Assembly: GCA_031415015.1 (NCBI GenBank) | Contig: JANOQT010000090.1 | Location: 1-64,000, forward strand | DNA from: JAUYQR01 sp031415015 | GTDB taxonomy: Bacteria; Pseudomonadota; Alphaproteobacteria; Rhodobacterales; Rhodobacteraceae | DNA length: 64,000 bases | Direction of reading: 5' to 3' | In this document: positions 14,739 through 23,619 of the stretch, piece by piece | Layout of the letters: every line of letters begins with the position of its first letter | Numbering within the stretch: the first letter of the stretch is position 1 | Made by a program: the position numbers and the translations under genes | The notes under the pieces: generated by a model | Told to the model about the DNA's origin: nothing | Databases searched by the model: none | Seen by the model: the letters and a program-made list of their open reading frames with translations, nothing else

Positions 14739-17024
14739 ATGAGCCTGACCCAGATCCCCCGCACCATCGCCACCGAGATTGCCGCCACGCCCGCTCAGGT
14801 GACGGCGGCGATCACGCTGCTGGATGAGGGCGCGACGGTCCCCTTCATCGCGCGCTACCGCAAAGAGGTGACGGGCGGCCTTGACGACACGCAGCTGCGC
14901 AACCTGGCCGAACGGCTGGTCTATCTGCGCGAGCTGGAGGCGCGGCGGGCGGCGATCTCCGGTTCGATCACCGATCAGGGCAAGATGACCGATGCGCTGG
15001 GTGCTGCGATAGCCAAGGCGGTGACCAAAGCCGAGCTGGAGGACATTTACCTGCCCTACAAGGTCAAGCGGCGCACCAAGGCGATGATTGCGCGGGAAAA
15101 CGGCTTGCAGGCGCTGGTCGATGCGATCCTGGCGGATCGGGCGGCGGACCCTGCGGCACTGGCGGCGGGATATGTGACCGAGGCGGTGCCGGATGTGAAA
15201 GCGGCACTGGAAGGCGCGCGGGACATCGTGGCGGAAGGCTTAAGCGAGGACGCCAGCCTGCTGGGCCGGCTGCGCGACCACATGAAGCGGGTCGCAAAGC
15301 TGGCGGCCAAAGCGGTGCCCGGGAAAGAGGCGGAGGGGGCGAAGTTCTCGGACTATTTTGCGCATACCGAGGCTTGGGCAGGCGCGCCAAGCCACCGCGT
15401 GCTGGCGATGCTGCGCGGGCGCAATGAGGGGTTCCTGTCGGTCGATCTGGAGATTGATGCCGATGCGGCGCGCGGCGAAAGCCCCTGTGAGCGGGCCTGT
15501 GGTGCGGCGCTGAACACCGGGTCACGGGGGCCGGGGGATCATTGGCTGCGCGCTGCGGCAAGCTGGGCCTGGCGGGTCAAGCTGCGCACGTCACTGACGC
15601 TGGACCTTATGGGTGAGATGCGGGAACGGGCCGAGGCGGAGGCGATCCGGGTGTTTGCGCGCAACCTGAAGGATTTGCTGCTGGCCGCACCTGCGGGCGG
15701 CAAGGCGACGATGGGGCTTGATCCGGGGATCAGGACAGGCGTGAAGGTCGCGGTGGTCGATGCGACAGGCAAGGTGCTGGAGACAGAGACGGTCTATCCG
15801 TTCCAGCCGAAGAACGATCTGCGCGGCGCTCAGGTCACTTTGGCGCGATTGATCGGTAAGCATGGGGTCAAGCTGATCTCTATCGGCAACGGCACGGCCA
15901 GCCGCGAGACCGAGAAGATGGTGGCGGATATTCTGGTGGTCCTGCCGGGGGAAAAGCCGGTGAAGGTGATCGTCAGTGAGGCGGGGGCGTCGATCTATTC
16001 CGCTTCCGAGTTGGCGGCCAAGGAGTTTCCGGGGCTGGACGTGTCGTTGCGCGGGGCCGTCAGCATTGCGCGGCGGTTGCAGGACCCCTTGGCGGAATTG
16101 GTGAAGATCGAGCCGAAGGCGATTGGCGTCGGCCAGTACCAGCATGATGTCGATCAGCACCGTCTGGGGAAGTCGTTGGAGGCGGTGGTCGAAGATGCCG
16201 TGAACGCGGTCGGGGTGGATCTGAACACGGCCAGCGCACCCTTGCTGGCGCGGGTGTCGGGCGTGGGGCCGGGGTTGGCCGAGGCGATCGTGCTGCACCG
16301 CGATGCCAACGGGCCGTTCGCCAGCCGACGGGAGTTGCTGAAGGTGGCGCGGCTGGGGCCCAAGGCGTTTGAGCAGGCGGCGGGGTTCTTGCGGGTGACG
16401 GGCGGCAAGGAGCCGCTGGATGCCAGCTCGGTGCACCCCGAGGCCTATGATCTGGCGCGGCGGATCGTGGCGGCCTGCGGGCGTGATTTGCGGTCAGTGA
16501 TGGCGGACCCGTCGGTGCTGAAAGGCGTGGAGCCGCGCGATTTCGTCGACGCGCGGTTTGGATTGCCGACGGTGCGCGACATTCTGGCGGAACTGGAAAA
16601 GCCCGGGCGCGACCCGCGGCCGTCGTTCAAGACGGCGACCTTTGCGGATGGAGTGAATGATATCAAGGACCTGAAGCCCGGCATGCTGCTGGAAGGCACA
16701 GTTACCAACGTCGCGGCTTTTGGCGCGTTCGTCGATGTGGGGGTGCATCAGGACGGTCTGGTGCATGTCAGCCAGCTGGCGGATGCGTTTGTGAAGGACC
16801 CGCATGCGGTGGTCAAGGCGGGGGATGTGGTCAAGGTGCGGGTGGTCGAAGTGGATGTGGCGCGCAAGCGCATCGGCCTGACGATGAAATCCGGCAGTGC
16901 CGAAGCGCGCGAGGCGGTGCGCGACCGGGGGCCGGTGGCAGTCAAGGCACGTCCGGTGGTGCAGGCGGCCCCGCCGCAAAACAACGCGTTTGCGGATGCG
17001 TTGAAGGGCAAGTTCGGGAAATAG
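14739..17024 (+). CDS. tex: Tex-family RNA-binding protein
   Basis: A 761-residue Tex homologue. Domains in order: N-terminal helical Tex region with ALLDEGATVPFIARYRKEVTG-type sequence (here ITLLDEGATVPFIARYRKE), a YqgF/RNase H-like domain (MGLDPGIRTGVKVAVVD), helix-hairpin-helix DNA-binding repeats (ASAPLLARVSGVGPGLAEAI), and a C-terminal S1 domain (GTVTNVAAFGAFVDVGVHQ, DGLVHVSQL). Tex contacts nucleic acids and the transcription machinery, but its exact role is unsettled. Length is normal (about 770). The ATG at 14739 follows GAGGA; an ATG at 14727 and one at 14706 are possible earlier starts. Confidence 0.96.
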   Translation: MSLTQIPRTIATEIAATPAQVTAAITLLDEGATVPFIARYRKEVTGGLDDTQLRNLAERLVYLRELEARRAAISGSITDQGKMTDALGAAIAKAVTKAELEDIYLPYKVKRRTKAMIARENGLQALVDAILADRAADPAALAAGYVTEAVPDVKAALEGARDIVAEGLSEDASLLGRLRDHMKRVAKLAAKAVPGKEAEGAKFSDYFAHTEAWAGAPSHRVLAMLRGRNEGFLSVDLEIDADAARGESPCERACGAALNTGSRGPGDHWLRAAASWAWRVKLRTSLTLDLMGEMRERAEAEAIRVFARNLKDLLLAAPAGGKATMGLDPGIRTGVKVAVVDATGKVLETETVYPFQPKNDLRGAQVTLARLIGKHGVKLISIGNGTASRETEKMVADILVVLPGEKPVKVIVSEAGASIYSASELAAKEFPGLDVSLRGAVSIARRLQDPLAELVKIEPKAIGVGQYQHDVDQHRLGKSLEAVVEDAVNAVGVDLNTASAPLLARVSGVGPGLAEAIVLHRDANGPFASRRELLKVARLGPKAFEQAAGFLRVTGGKEPLDASSVHPEAYDLARRIVAACGRDLRSVMADPSVLKGVEPRDFVDARFGLPTVRDILAELEKPGRDPRPSFKTATFADGVNDIKDLKPGMLLEGTVTNVAAFGAFVDVGVHQDGLVHVSQLADAFVKDPHAVVKAGDVVKVRVVEVDVARKRIGLTMKSGSAEAREAVRDRGPVAVKARPVVQAAPPQNNAFADALKGKFGK

Positions 17025-17040
17025 AGTCGGGGCGAAAGTT

Positions 17041-17745
17041 TCAGTCCTTTGGCCCGGATCGCAGCCGGTCCCACAGCCATTTTCCCACCACCGGCACAAG
17101 GGTGATCCCACCAAGCAGCGCCAGCAGCGGCGTGCTCATCTCCGCGTCCTTCAGCCCCGCGCCAATGGCGGTCAGCACGAAGCTGACGGGGATCACCCCC
17201 AGAAGAGTGGCTATGGCAAAGCGGGGGAAGGTCAGCGAGGTCAGGCCCGCCGCATAGCTGACCGCATCGAACGAGATGAACGGGATCAACCGCGAGGCGA
17301 AGACGATGGCCATCAGCGCCCATTGCGAGCGGGGTGCGGCGATGGCCCTGAGGACGCGGTTTTCTGAGCGGCGGATCGCGTCGAAGCCAAGGTAACGGGC
17401 GGCCAGAAACGCGATGCAGGCCCCAAGAAAGGCCCCCGTCACGGTCAGCACCCCGCCCAGAGCCGTGCCATAGATCGCCCCCGCCGCCACGCCGATCGGG
17501 CCGCTGGGGATCGGGCTGACCACGATGGCAAGCGTCATGATGACCACAAGCGCCAGAGGCCCGAAGGGGCCGAGGGCGATGATCTGGTCGCGCACCCAGG
17601 CTTCGCTGAAGGTCGGATGATCGCTCAGCATCAGGTAGGGCAACAAAAGGCCAAGGCCCAGAGCGAGGGCGAGGCCCGCCCCGAGCAGGCGGCGCTTGGT
17701 AATGATCGGGGTGCGGACTGACATCTGAATGGGCGTGGCATCCAT
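17041..17745 (-). CDS. TVP38/TMEM64-family (VTT/DedA-like) membrane protein
   Basis: A 234-residue membrane protein of the VTT domain superfamily. After one N-terminal helix (LGAGLALALGLGLLLPYLML), the core carries IVVSPIPSGPIGVAAGAIYG, the re-entrant-loop region typical of the family, and FASRLIPFISFDAVSYAAGL. VTT/DedA proteins are linked to lipid scrambling and membrane homeostasis. The ATG at 17745 shares one base with the methyltransferase stop, so the two are translationally coupled; an internal ATG at 17724 is the alternative start. It is convergent with tex, 16 bp away. Confidence 0.88.
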   Translation of the reverse strand: MDATPIQMSVRTPIITKRRLLGAGLALALGLGLLLPYLMLSDHPTFSEAWVRDQIIALGPFGPLALVVIMTLAIVVSPIPSGPIGVAAGAIYGTALGGVLTVTGAFLGACIAFLAARYLGFDAIRRSENRVLRAIAAPRSQWALMAIVFASRLIPFISFDAVSYAAGLTSLTFPRFAIATLLGVIPVSFVLTAIGAGLKDAEMSTPLLALLGGITLVPVVGKWLWDRLRSGPKD

Positions 17746-18596
17746 CAGCGGGTGCCGACAGTCAAGAGCACAGTGTTCGGCCCGGTCCAACCCTGACCGA
17801 TCTGGAATTCGTCAAGCTGGCCGGCGATGTCGGCCCAGGCGGCGGCGCGGGCAGTGGGGGAGAGGGGAGAGAGGATTTGCAGGATCGGCCCCGCCGCATC
17901 CTGCACGAAGGCAAGGTAATCGGCGGTTGCGGGCAGGCGAAACGGGGCCTGCATCGTGGTGGTGGCGACGGCGCTGAACCCGGCTTCGCGGAACAGCGCA
18001 TCCAGATGGCCGGGCCGCCCGAGGCTGGTCAGGCCTCCCGGGTGGAACGGATCGCGCGGCGGCAGGCCTGCGTGGCGCAGGGCGGTGGCCATCAGGATGC
18101 GCAGACAGGGGTTTGCGTCCGGCCCGGCAAACACCATGGCCGCGAAGCGCGCGCCGGGTTTGAGGGTGCGGTGGATTTCGGTCAGGCCCGCCAGCGGATT
18201 GGGCAGGAACATCAGGCCAAGGCGGCTGATGGCGGCATCAAAGACCATCTCGGGCAGGCACAGTGCCTCGGCATCAGCAACATGGGTGGCCACGTTCTGA
18301 TACCCGGCGCCAGCGGCGGCGGTTGCGGCAAAGGTCAGGATCGCGGGAGAGATGTCGGTGGCGGTCACCCGTCCTGCCGGGCCCACACGTCCCGCAAGGT
18401 CAAGGGTCTGGTCGCCTGCCCCGGCGGCGATATCCAGCACGTTCTGGCCAGAGGCCACGCCCGCCATGTCCAGCATGGCATGGGTGGGCGCGCGCAGCCA
18501 GTCGCGGATGATGGCACCGTGGCGGTGCCACCCGGCGGCGGCGCCATCCCACCCGGTGCGGGTGGCGGCCTTGAGGGTTGCGTCAGCGGTTGTCAT
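17745..18596 (-). CDS. Class I SAM-dependent methyltransferase
   Basis: A 283-residue methyltransferase of the UbiE/Methyltransf_11 type. The SAM-binding motif I is VLDIAAGAGDQTLDLAGRVG, with motif post-I TATDISPAILTFA, and DAAISRLGLMFLPNPLAGL is the region after motif II. The start at 18596 has a near-perfect AAGGAGGTG. It is divergent from the LysR regulator, which probably controls it, and its stop is fused to the TVP38 start. The methyl acceptor is unknown; small-molecule or quinone-like substrates are both possible. Confidence 0.9.
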   Translation of the reverse strand: MTTADATLKAATRTGWDGAAAGWHRHGAIIRDWLRAPTHAMLDMAGVASGQNVLDIAAGAGDQTLDLAGRVGPAGRVTATDISPAILTFAATAAAGAGYQNVATHVADAEALCLPEMVFDAAISRLGLMFLPNPLAGLTEIHRTLKPGARFAAMVFAGPDANPCLRILMATALRHAGLPPRDPFHPGGLTSLGRPGHLDALFREAGFSAVATTTMQAPFRLPATADYLAFVQDAAGPILQILSPLSPTARAAAWADIAGQLDEFQIGQGWTGPNTVLLTVGTR

Positions 18597-18699
18597 CTGC
18601 GGCACCTCCTTTGGGTGTGCCAAGATTGCGCTTGTCAGGGCTGCCATGACAGCCGCAAGGTTGCGGAACGGGGCCGCAAGAATGCGGGGGGCATGCGCG

Positions 18700-19593
18700 A
18701 TGTTCGACTGGAACGATCTGCGGTTTCTTCTGGCGGTGGCGCGCGAAGGCAGCACGCTGGCGGCGGCGCGACGGCTTGGGGTGAACCAATCCACCGTGCA
18801 GCGGCGGCTGGCGGAACTGGAGGCGCGGCTGGGCCAGCGGCTGGTCGAACGGCTCGCATCGGGCTATCGGCTGACTGATCTGGGCCAAGCGGTGCTTGCG
18901 CGCGCCGAGGCGGTGGAGGCGGCGGCAGAGGCCTTTGGTCAGGCGGTACAGGATCAGTGCCGCGGCGCGCGCGGCGTGATCCGGCTGACCTGCCCGGAGC
19001 CGATTGCGTTCCGACTGACCAAATCGGGGATACTGGCGCGGTTTCAGGTGGCAAATCCCGGCCTGAAAGTGGAGTTTGTGCTGAGCGACAGTTACGTCGA
19101 TCTGACCAAAGGCGAGGCCGATGTGGCGCTGAGGTCGGGTGATACCGATGATGCGGTACTGGTCGGCCGCAAGATCGCGGACTCGCTCTGGGCGGTTTAT
19201 GCCAGCCGTGCCTATGTGGAGAGGCATGGCGGGCCTGTGTCGGAGGCGGAGATGGCGGGCCATCCCTTGATCGGGTTCGAGGAAGGCATGGCGAGGCATC
19301 GTGCAGTGATCTGGCTTAACGAAGTGGCCCCGGGTGCAAGCTATGCAGCGCGCAGCACGTCCGTGCTGGGGCTGATCTCGGCGGCCAAGGCGGGTGTCGG
19401 GGTGGCGGCCCTGCCGATGTCGCTGGGCGATGCGGAGCCGGACCTTGTGCGCCTCTTCGGCCCGGTGCAAGCGCTGACGCGCGACTGGCGCATCCTGACG
19501 CATCCCGATCAGCGGCATACGCCCCGGATCGAGGCATTCTTCCGGTTCATCCTGTCAGAGGCGGAGGCGTTGCGCCCGATCCTGACGGGATGA
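18700..19593 (+). CDS. LysR-family transcriptional regulator
   Basis: A 297-residue LysR-type regulator. The N-terminal winged helix reads DLRFLLAVAREGSTLAAARR with recognition helix GVNQSTVQRRLAELEARLG, and the rest is the periplasmic-binding-protein-like effector domain (VIRLTCPEPIAFRL, MAGHPLIGFEEGM, LISAAKAGVGVAALP). The ATG at 18700 gives the usual short N-terminus; upstream frame extension has no support. It lies head-to-head with the methyltransferase gene (103 bp between starts), the standard layout for a LysR regulator and its target. Confidence 0.93.
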   Translation: MFDWNDLRFLLAVAREGSTLAAARRLGVNQSTVQRRLAELEARLGQRLVERLASGYRLTDLGQAVLARAEAVEAAAEAFGQAVQDQCRGARGVIRLTCPEPIAFRLTKSGILARFQVANPGLKVEFVLSDSYVDLTKGEADVALRSGDTDDAVLVGRKIADSLWAVYASRAYVERHGGPVSEAEMAGHPLIGFEEGMARHRAVIWLNEVAPGASYAARSTSVLGLISAAKAGVGVAALPMSLGDAEPDLVRLFGPVQALTRDWRILTHPDQRHTPRIEAFFRFILSEAEALRPILTG

Positions 19594-19722
19594 GGCGAAG
19601 GTCAGTGGAGGATGATTTGTTCAGGCTTACGGGGATCGGTGGAGCAGTGTTCTGTCGAGCTATTTGACCAAAGCATGGTGCTTCGCACTTTGAAAAACTG
19701 CGGCACAATGAGCAGTTTTGGC
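19594..19722. other. AT-richer intergenic patch
   Basis: Composition falls here; I count 56 G+C in the 120 bases 19681-19800, about 47%, far below the coding sequence around it. No gene is seen between the LysR stop and the end of the small secreted-protein gene. A similar AT-richer stretch continues at 19981-20144, which should carry the promoter of the small secreted protein. Confidence 0.6.
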
Positions 19723-19980
19723 TCACCGACTCATTTGTTGGTTTTGTACCATTTGTCCCGATATCAGCAGGTTAAGGGTTGAAGCGAAGCCTGCATCATC
19801 TGCTTGGACGTTCTGCAGCATCCATTGTTCAATGGACGGTTGATCCAACGTGTATCCGCAAAACTCTTCGCTACCGATGATTGCGGTGAGGTCGCTTGTG
19901 TTTTGCATGAGGGTCACTGGGTCTGTCTTCGCTGTAGCCGAACCGGCGAAGACAGAAACTATGAAAGCCAATTTTAGCAT
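19723..19980 (-). CDS. Small secreted protein of unknown function
   Basis: An 85-residue protein with a clear Sec signal peptide (MLKLAFIVSVFAGSATAKT, cleavage after ATA or SATA). The mature part has a single Cys and several Gln and Met, ending in SGQMVQNQQMSR. No domain recognised. Its codon use and lower GC differ from the flanking genes, which suggests a different history. It sits alone between lysR and tldD, with its own upstream region. Confidence 0.65.
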   Translation of the reverse strand: MLKLAFIVSVFAGSATAKTDPVTLMQNTSDLTAIIGSEEFCGYTLDQPSIEQWMLQNVQADDAGFASTLNLLISGQMVQNQQMSR

Positions 19981-20144
19981 AGCGGGTCCTCGATTGGTGT
20001 GAATGGAATGCCAGACTGCTGGAAGCGTTTGGTGATCAGTTTTCCATTTTGCACCTTATTCACTGGTAGGTTCAGCACTGTCGCAGTTAGCATGTCTCCG
20101 GGCACGGGGTGTTAATCGTCATGTATTTCTCGGGCCTTGCATGC

Positions 20145-21566
20145 TCACGCCGCCGATCCGCCCACCGTCAGCCCGCCGATCAGCAGCGTCGGTTGACCCA
20201 CCCCCACCGGCACCCATTGCCGGGCCTTGCCGCAGTTGCCGATACCGGGGTCGAGCTTGAGGTCATTGCCGATGGCGCGGATCTGCTTCAGCGCGGTGGC
20301 GCCGTCGCCGATCAGGGTGGCACCCTTGACCGCCGCTCCGATCACGCCGTTTTTCACCCGGTAAGCTTCGGTGCAGCTGAACACGAACTTGCCATTGGTG
20401 ATATCGACCTGACCGCCGCCAAAGCCCACGGCGTAGATGCCGTCCTTCAGACTGGCGACGATCCCGGCAGGGTCATCATTGCCGGCCAGCATGTAGGTGT
20501 TGGTCATCCTCGGCATCGGGATATGGGCATAGCTTTCGCGCCGCCCGTTGCCGGTGGCGGCCACACCCATCAGGCGGGCGTTCTGCCGGTCCTGCATGTA
20601 GCCGACCAGAATGCCATCCTCGATCAGCACATTGCGGGCCGAAGGCGTGCCCTCGTCGTCGATGGTGATGGACCCACGCCGGTCGGGGATCGTGCCGTCA
20701 TCCAGCACGGTAACCCCGGGGGCGGCGATCCGCTGGCCCATCAGACCGGCGAAGGCCGAAGTTTGCTTGCGGTTGAAATCGCCCTCAAGCCCGTGGCCGA
20801 TGGCCTCGTGCAGCAGGATGCCGGGCCAGCCGGGGCCAAGCACCACGTCCATGATCCCGGCGGGGGCGTCTTCTGCTGACAGGTTGACCAGCGCCAGACG
20901 CAGCGCTTCGGCCACCATCGGTTTCCACGTCTCGGCCAGCATCAGCCGGGCAAGGCCAAAGCGCCCGCCGGCCCCGGTGCCGCCCTGTTCACGGCGGCCC
21001 TGCTCCTCGACGATGACCGAGATGTACAGCCGCGCCATCGGGCGGATGTCGGTCAGGCGCAAACCTTCGGGGCGCAAAATCTCGATTTCCTGCAACGAGC
21101 CACCGAGGCTGACGGACACCTGCACCACACGCCGGTCCATTGCGCGGGCGTAGGCGTCGATTTCCTTCAGAAGGTCGATCTTGATCGGGAAAGTGGCATC
21201 GGCCAGCGGGTCGGCGTCGCTGTAAAGCCGGGTGTTGGTGCCTTTGGGCAGCGGTGCCATCGTGCCTCCGCCGGCGCCGACCGCAAGGCGGGTGGTCTCG
21301 GACGCGCGGCGCAGGGCGCTTTCGGTGATTTCGGTCGAATGGGCGTAGCCCGACACTTCACCGCGCACGGCGCGCAGACCAAAACCCTGACGGGCATCAT
21401 AGCTGGCGTTGCGGATGCGGCCGTCGTCCAGCACGATGGACTCTGCCCGAAAGCGTTCCAGGAACAACTCGCCATCATCAGCGCCGGCGGTGGCGGCCCG
21501 CAGGGTGGCAAGGGCGGTGGCCTCGTCAAGATGATCCTCGAAGGGGCGGAACGGAGTGTTGGTCAT
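20145..21566 (-). CDS. tldD: Metalloprotease TldD
   Basis: A 473-residue TldD protein, the catalytic half of the TldD/TldE (PmbA) protease that trims small proteins and peptides, including microcin precursors. The zinc motif HExxxH is present in GILLHEAIGHGLEGDF, followed by the family segment TVLDDGTIPDRRGSI and RMTNTYMLAG (metal-ligand Cys is not in this segment; the family's Cys lies further on in KFVFSCTEAYRVKNG). The N-terminal region DDGRIRNASYDARQGFGLRAV is typical. Length is normal (about 475). The partner tldE/pmbA is not in this window. Confidence 0.95.
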   Translation of the reverse strand: MTNTPFRPFEDHLDEATALATLRAATAGADDGELFLERFRAESIVLDDGRIRNASYDARQGFGLRAVRGEVSGYAHSTEITESALRRASETTRLAVGAGGGTMAPLPKGTNTRLYSDADPLADATFPIKIDLLKEIDAYARAMDRRVVQVSVSLGGSLQEIEILRPEGLRLTDIRPMARLYISVIVEEQGRREQGGTGAGGRFGLARLMLAETWKPMVAEALRLALVNLSAEDAPAGIMDVVLGPGWPGILLHEAIGHGLEGDFNRKQTSAFAGLMGQRIAAPGVTVLDDGTIPDRRGSITIDDEGTPSARNVLIEDGILVGYMQDRQNARLMGVAATGNGRRESYAHIPMPRMTNTYMLAGNDDPAGIVASLKDGIYAVGFGGGQVDITNGKFVFSCTEAYRVKNGVIGAAVKGATLIGDGATALKQIRAIGNDLKLDPGIGNCGKARQWVPVGVGQPTLLIGGLTVGGSAA

Positions 21567-21648
21567 CGGGGGCCTTTCGGGGCTGGCGGCAAGTCATAGC
21601 TATGCGGGCAGGGGGGCGTTCGCAAGGCAGGGGTCGCAATCGGGCCGG

Positions 21649-22458
21649 TTACGGAGGGAAAATCCCGTCCAGAAATGTGGTTCCTTCGGCCCATGTCGCT
21701 TGGGTGAAAAGTGCCTGATGGCCGACGGGACCAAGCGAGCGGAAGGCTTTCGGTGCCTTGGCCGCCGCGAAAAGCCGCTTCCCAAGGCTGAAGGGGATAA
21801 CCTGATCGCCGGTCCCGTGCAGGATCAGCAGCGGAGCCGCAACCGCGGCGATATGGGCCTCGGACCGGAACTGGTCTTTCATCAGCACGCGGACGGGCAG
21901 CCACGGGTAAGCGATGGCCGCCACATCGACAGCAGCGGAATAAGGTGCTTCCAGCACCACTGCGCCAACCGGGTTGCGGGCCGCCAGTTGCACCGCGACG
22001 CCAGTGCCGAGAGATTCGCCGACCACCGCCACGCGGCTGGCTGGCAGCCCCAGTCCGCGCAGATGATCATAGGCGGCTTGTGCGTCGGTGATCAGGCCCG
22101 TCTCTGTGGGCGTGCCCGAACTGCCACCGTAGCCGCGATAGGACAGAAAGGCCGCGCCATAACCTTTGGCCATGTAGAACGACATCCGGTCGGCGCGGTC
22201 AGCAATGGAGCCCGCATTGCCGTGAAAGAACAGGATGACCGGCCGGTCGCCTTTGGGTGCTGCGTACCAAAGGATCAGCGTTTCACCGTCCGGCGTGGTC
22301 AACAGCTGTCGCTCCACACCCATAAGGCCAAGCGTTTGCGGCGCGGGGTTGCTGCGCGACGGGAAGTATTGCAACTGGCGCTGCATCACATAGACCCCGG
22401 AAAGCGCCGCGGCATAGATCAGCCCCAGCGAAACGATGGTGATCTTGATGAAGGCCAT
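21649..22458 (-). CDS. Membrane-anchored alpha/beta hydrolase
   Basis: A 269-residue alpha/beta hydrolase of the BEM46/YfhR-like type. The N-terminus is a membrane anchor (ITIVSLGLIYAAALSGVYVMQ). The oxyanion segment is VILFFHGNAGSIADR, the nucleophile elbow VAVVGESLGTGVAVQLA (GxSxG), the acidic residue lies in LILHGTGDQVIPF and the catalytic His in LGPVGHQALF. The ATG at 22458 gives the family-like N-terminus. It is divergent from ctaC, with 172 bp between starts. Substrate unknown; peptidase or esterase activity is possible. Confidence 0.88.
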   Translation of the reverse strand: MAFIKITIVSLGLIYAAALSGVYVMQRQLQYFPSRSNPAPQTLGLMGVERQLLTTPDGETLILWYAAPKGDRPVILFFHGNAGSIADRADRMSFYMAKGYGAAFLSYRGYGGSSGTPTETGLITDAQAAYDHLRGLGLPASRVAVVGESLGTGVAVQLAARNPVGAVVLEAPYSAAVDVAAIAYPWLPVRVLMKDQFRSEAHIAAVAAPLLILHGTGDQVIPFSLGKRLFAAAKAPKAFRSLGPVGHQALFTQATWAEGTTFLDGIFPP

Positions 22459-22630
22459 GGCGTGGTGCTGACTACCCCCGATGTGCACCACATGGCGCTG
22501 CTTTGTCGCAACGGTTTCGCTTGTCCCGCCGCCGCTAATATGGTTTGAACGCCACCGGAAACAACGGGATTCTGCCGGAACGGCGGGGGTCCGGAAAAGC
22601 GGTAAAAAGCCGCGCGTCGGAAACGGGAAA

Positions 22631-23548
22631 ATGAACATGCGCCTTTCGACTTTGATCAGCGGGATTGCCGGTGCCGGGGTTGCCGCCATGATGGCCACCA
22701 CTGCCTTCGCGCAGCAGGCCCTTGAAATCATCGGGCAGCCCACGGACGGCCTGATGGGCTTTCAGCCCGCCTCCACCGAATTTGCGCAAGATCAGCAATG
22801 GCTGGACGGGATGCTGCTGTATATCTGCGCCGCCATCGTGGTCTTCGTGACGCTGCTTCTGGTCTACGTGATGATCCGGTACAACTCTCGCACCAACCCA
22901 AAGCCCGCGACGTTCACCCACAACTCGCCGCTTGAAGTGGCATGGACGCTGATCCCGATTGTGATCCTGGTGTTCATCGGAGCGTTCTCTTTGCCGGTGC
23001 TGTTCAAGGATCAGGAAATCCCGGTAGCCGACGTCACCATCAAGGCCACCGGCTATCAGTGGTACTGGGGCTATGAATACGTTGATGAAGATGTGGCGTT
23101 CGACAGCTACATGATCGGATCTCCCGCAACCGGGGGTGACAACATGATGACCCCGGAAGTCGAAGCGCAACTGGTCGCGGCGGGCTACACCAAGGAACAG
23201 TTTCTGCTGGCGACCGACACTGCCGTTGTCGTGCCCGTGGGCAAGATCATCGTGATGCGAGTGACCGGTGCCGATGTCATCCACTCGTGGAAAATCCCCG
23301 CGTTCGGCGTGATGCAGGACGGTGTGCCCGGGCGGACTGCCGCTTTGTGGTTCAAGGCCGACAAGGAAGGCATCTACTTCGGCCAGTGCTCCGAGCTGTG
23401 TGGCCAGATGCACGCCTACATGCCGATCACAGTGAAGGTGGTTTCCGAGGCGGCCTATGCCGACTGGCTGGCCAAGGCAAAGGCCGGTGATTACCAGCTG
23501 TCGCACATGGCGACCGACAGCACCGTCAAAGTGGCGTCGAACGACTGA
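22631..23548 (+). CDS. ctaC: Cytochrome c oxidase subunit II
   Basis: A 305-residue precursor of the CuA-bearing subunit of aa3-type oxidase. A signal peptide (ISGIAGAGVAAMMATTAFAQ) is followed by two membrane helices (LLYICAAIVVFVTLLLVYVM and VAWTLIPIVILVFIGAFSLP). The aromatic patch for cytochrome c electron entry is GYQWYWGYEY. CuA ligands are in HSWKIPAFG and GQCSELCGQMHAYMP (two Cys, Glu, His, Met). The start is ATG 22631 or ATG 22637. It heads the cluster ctaC-ctaB-small ORF-ctaG-ctaE; subunit I (ctaD) is not present. Confidence 0.97.
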   Translation: MNMRLSTLISGIAGAGVAAMMATTAFAQQALEIIGQPTDGLMGFQPASTEFAQDQQWLDGMLLYICAAIVVFVTLLLVYVMIRYNSRTNPKPATFTHNSPLEVAWTLIPIVILVFIGAFSLPVLFKDQEIPVADVTIKATGYQWYWGYEYVDEDVAFDSYMIGSPATGGDNMMTPEVEAQLVAAGYTKEQFLLATDTAVVVPVGKIIVMRVTGADVIHSWKIPAFGVMQDGVPGRTAALWFKADKEGIYFGQCSELCGQMHAYMPITVKVVSEAAYADWLAKAKAGDYQLSHMATDSTVKVASND

Positions 23549-23571
23549 GGTCGCTTTCGGAATATGTGACG

Positions 23572-23595
23572 AAGGCTCCGGCTGGCCGGGGCCTT
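23572..23595 (+). terminator. Hairpin between ctaC and ctaB, possible attenuator
   Basis: AAGGCTCCGG and CCGGGGCCTT form a 10-bp stem (one T-G pair) around a CTGG loop, followed by a short CCGTCTTAGG. The T-run is weak, so it may reduce rather than stop transcription, letting ctaC be made in excess of the assembly genes. Confidence 0.45.
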
Positions 23596-23619
23596 CCGTC
23601 TTAGGATCACAGGACAAAG

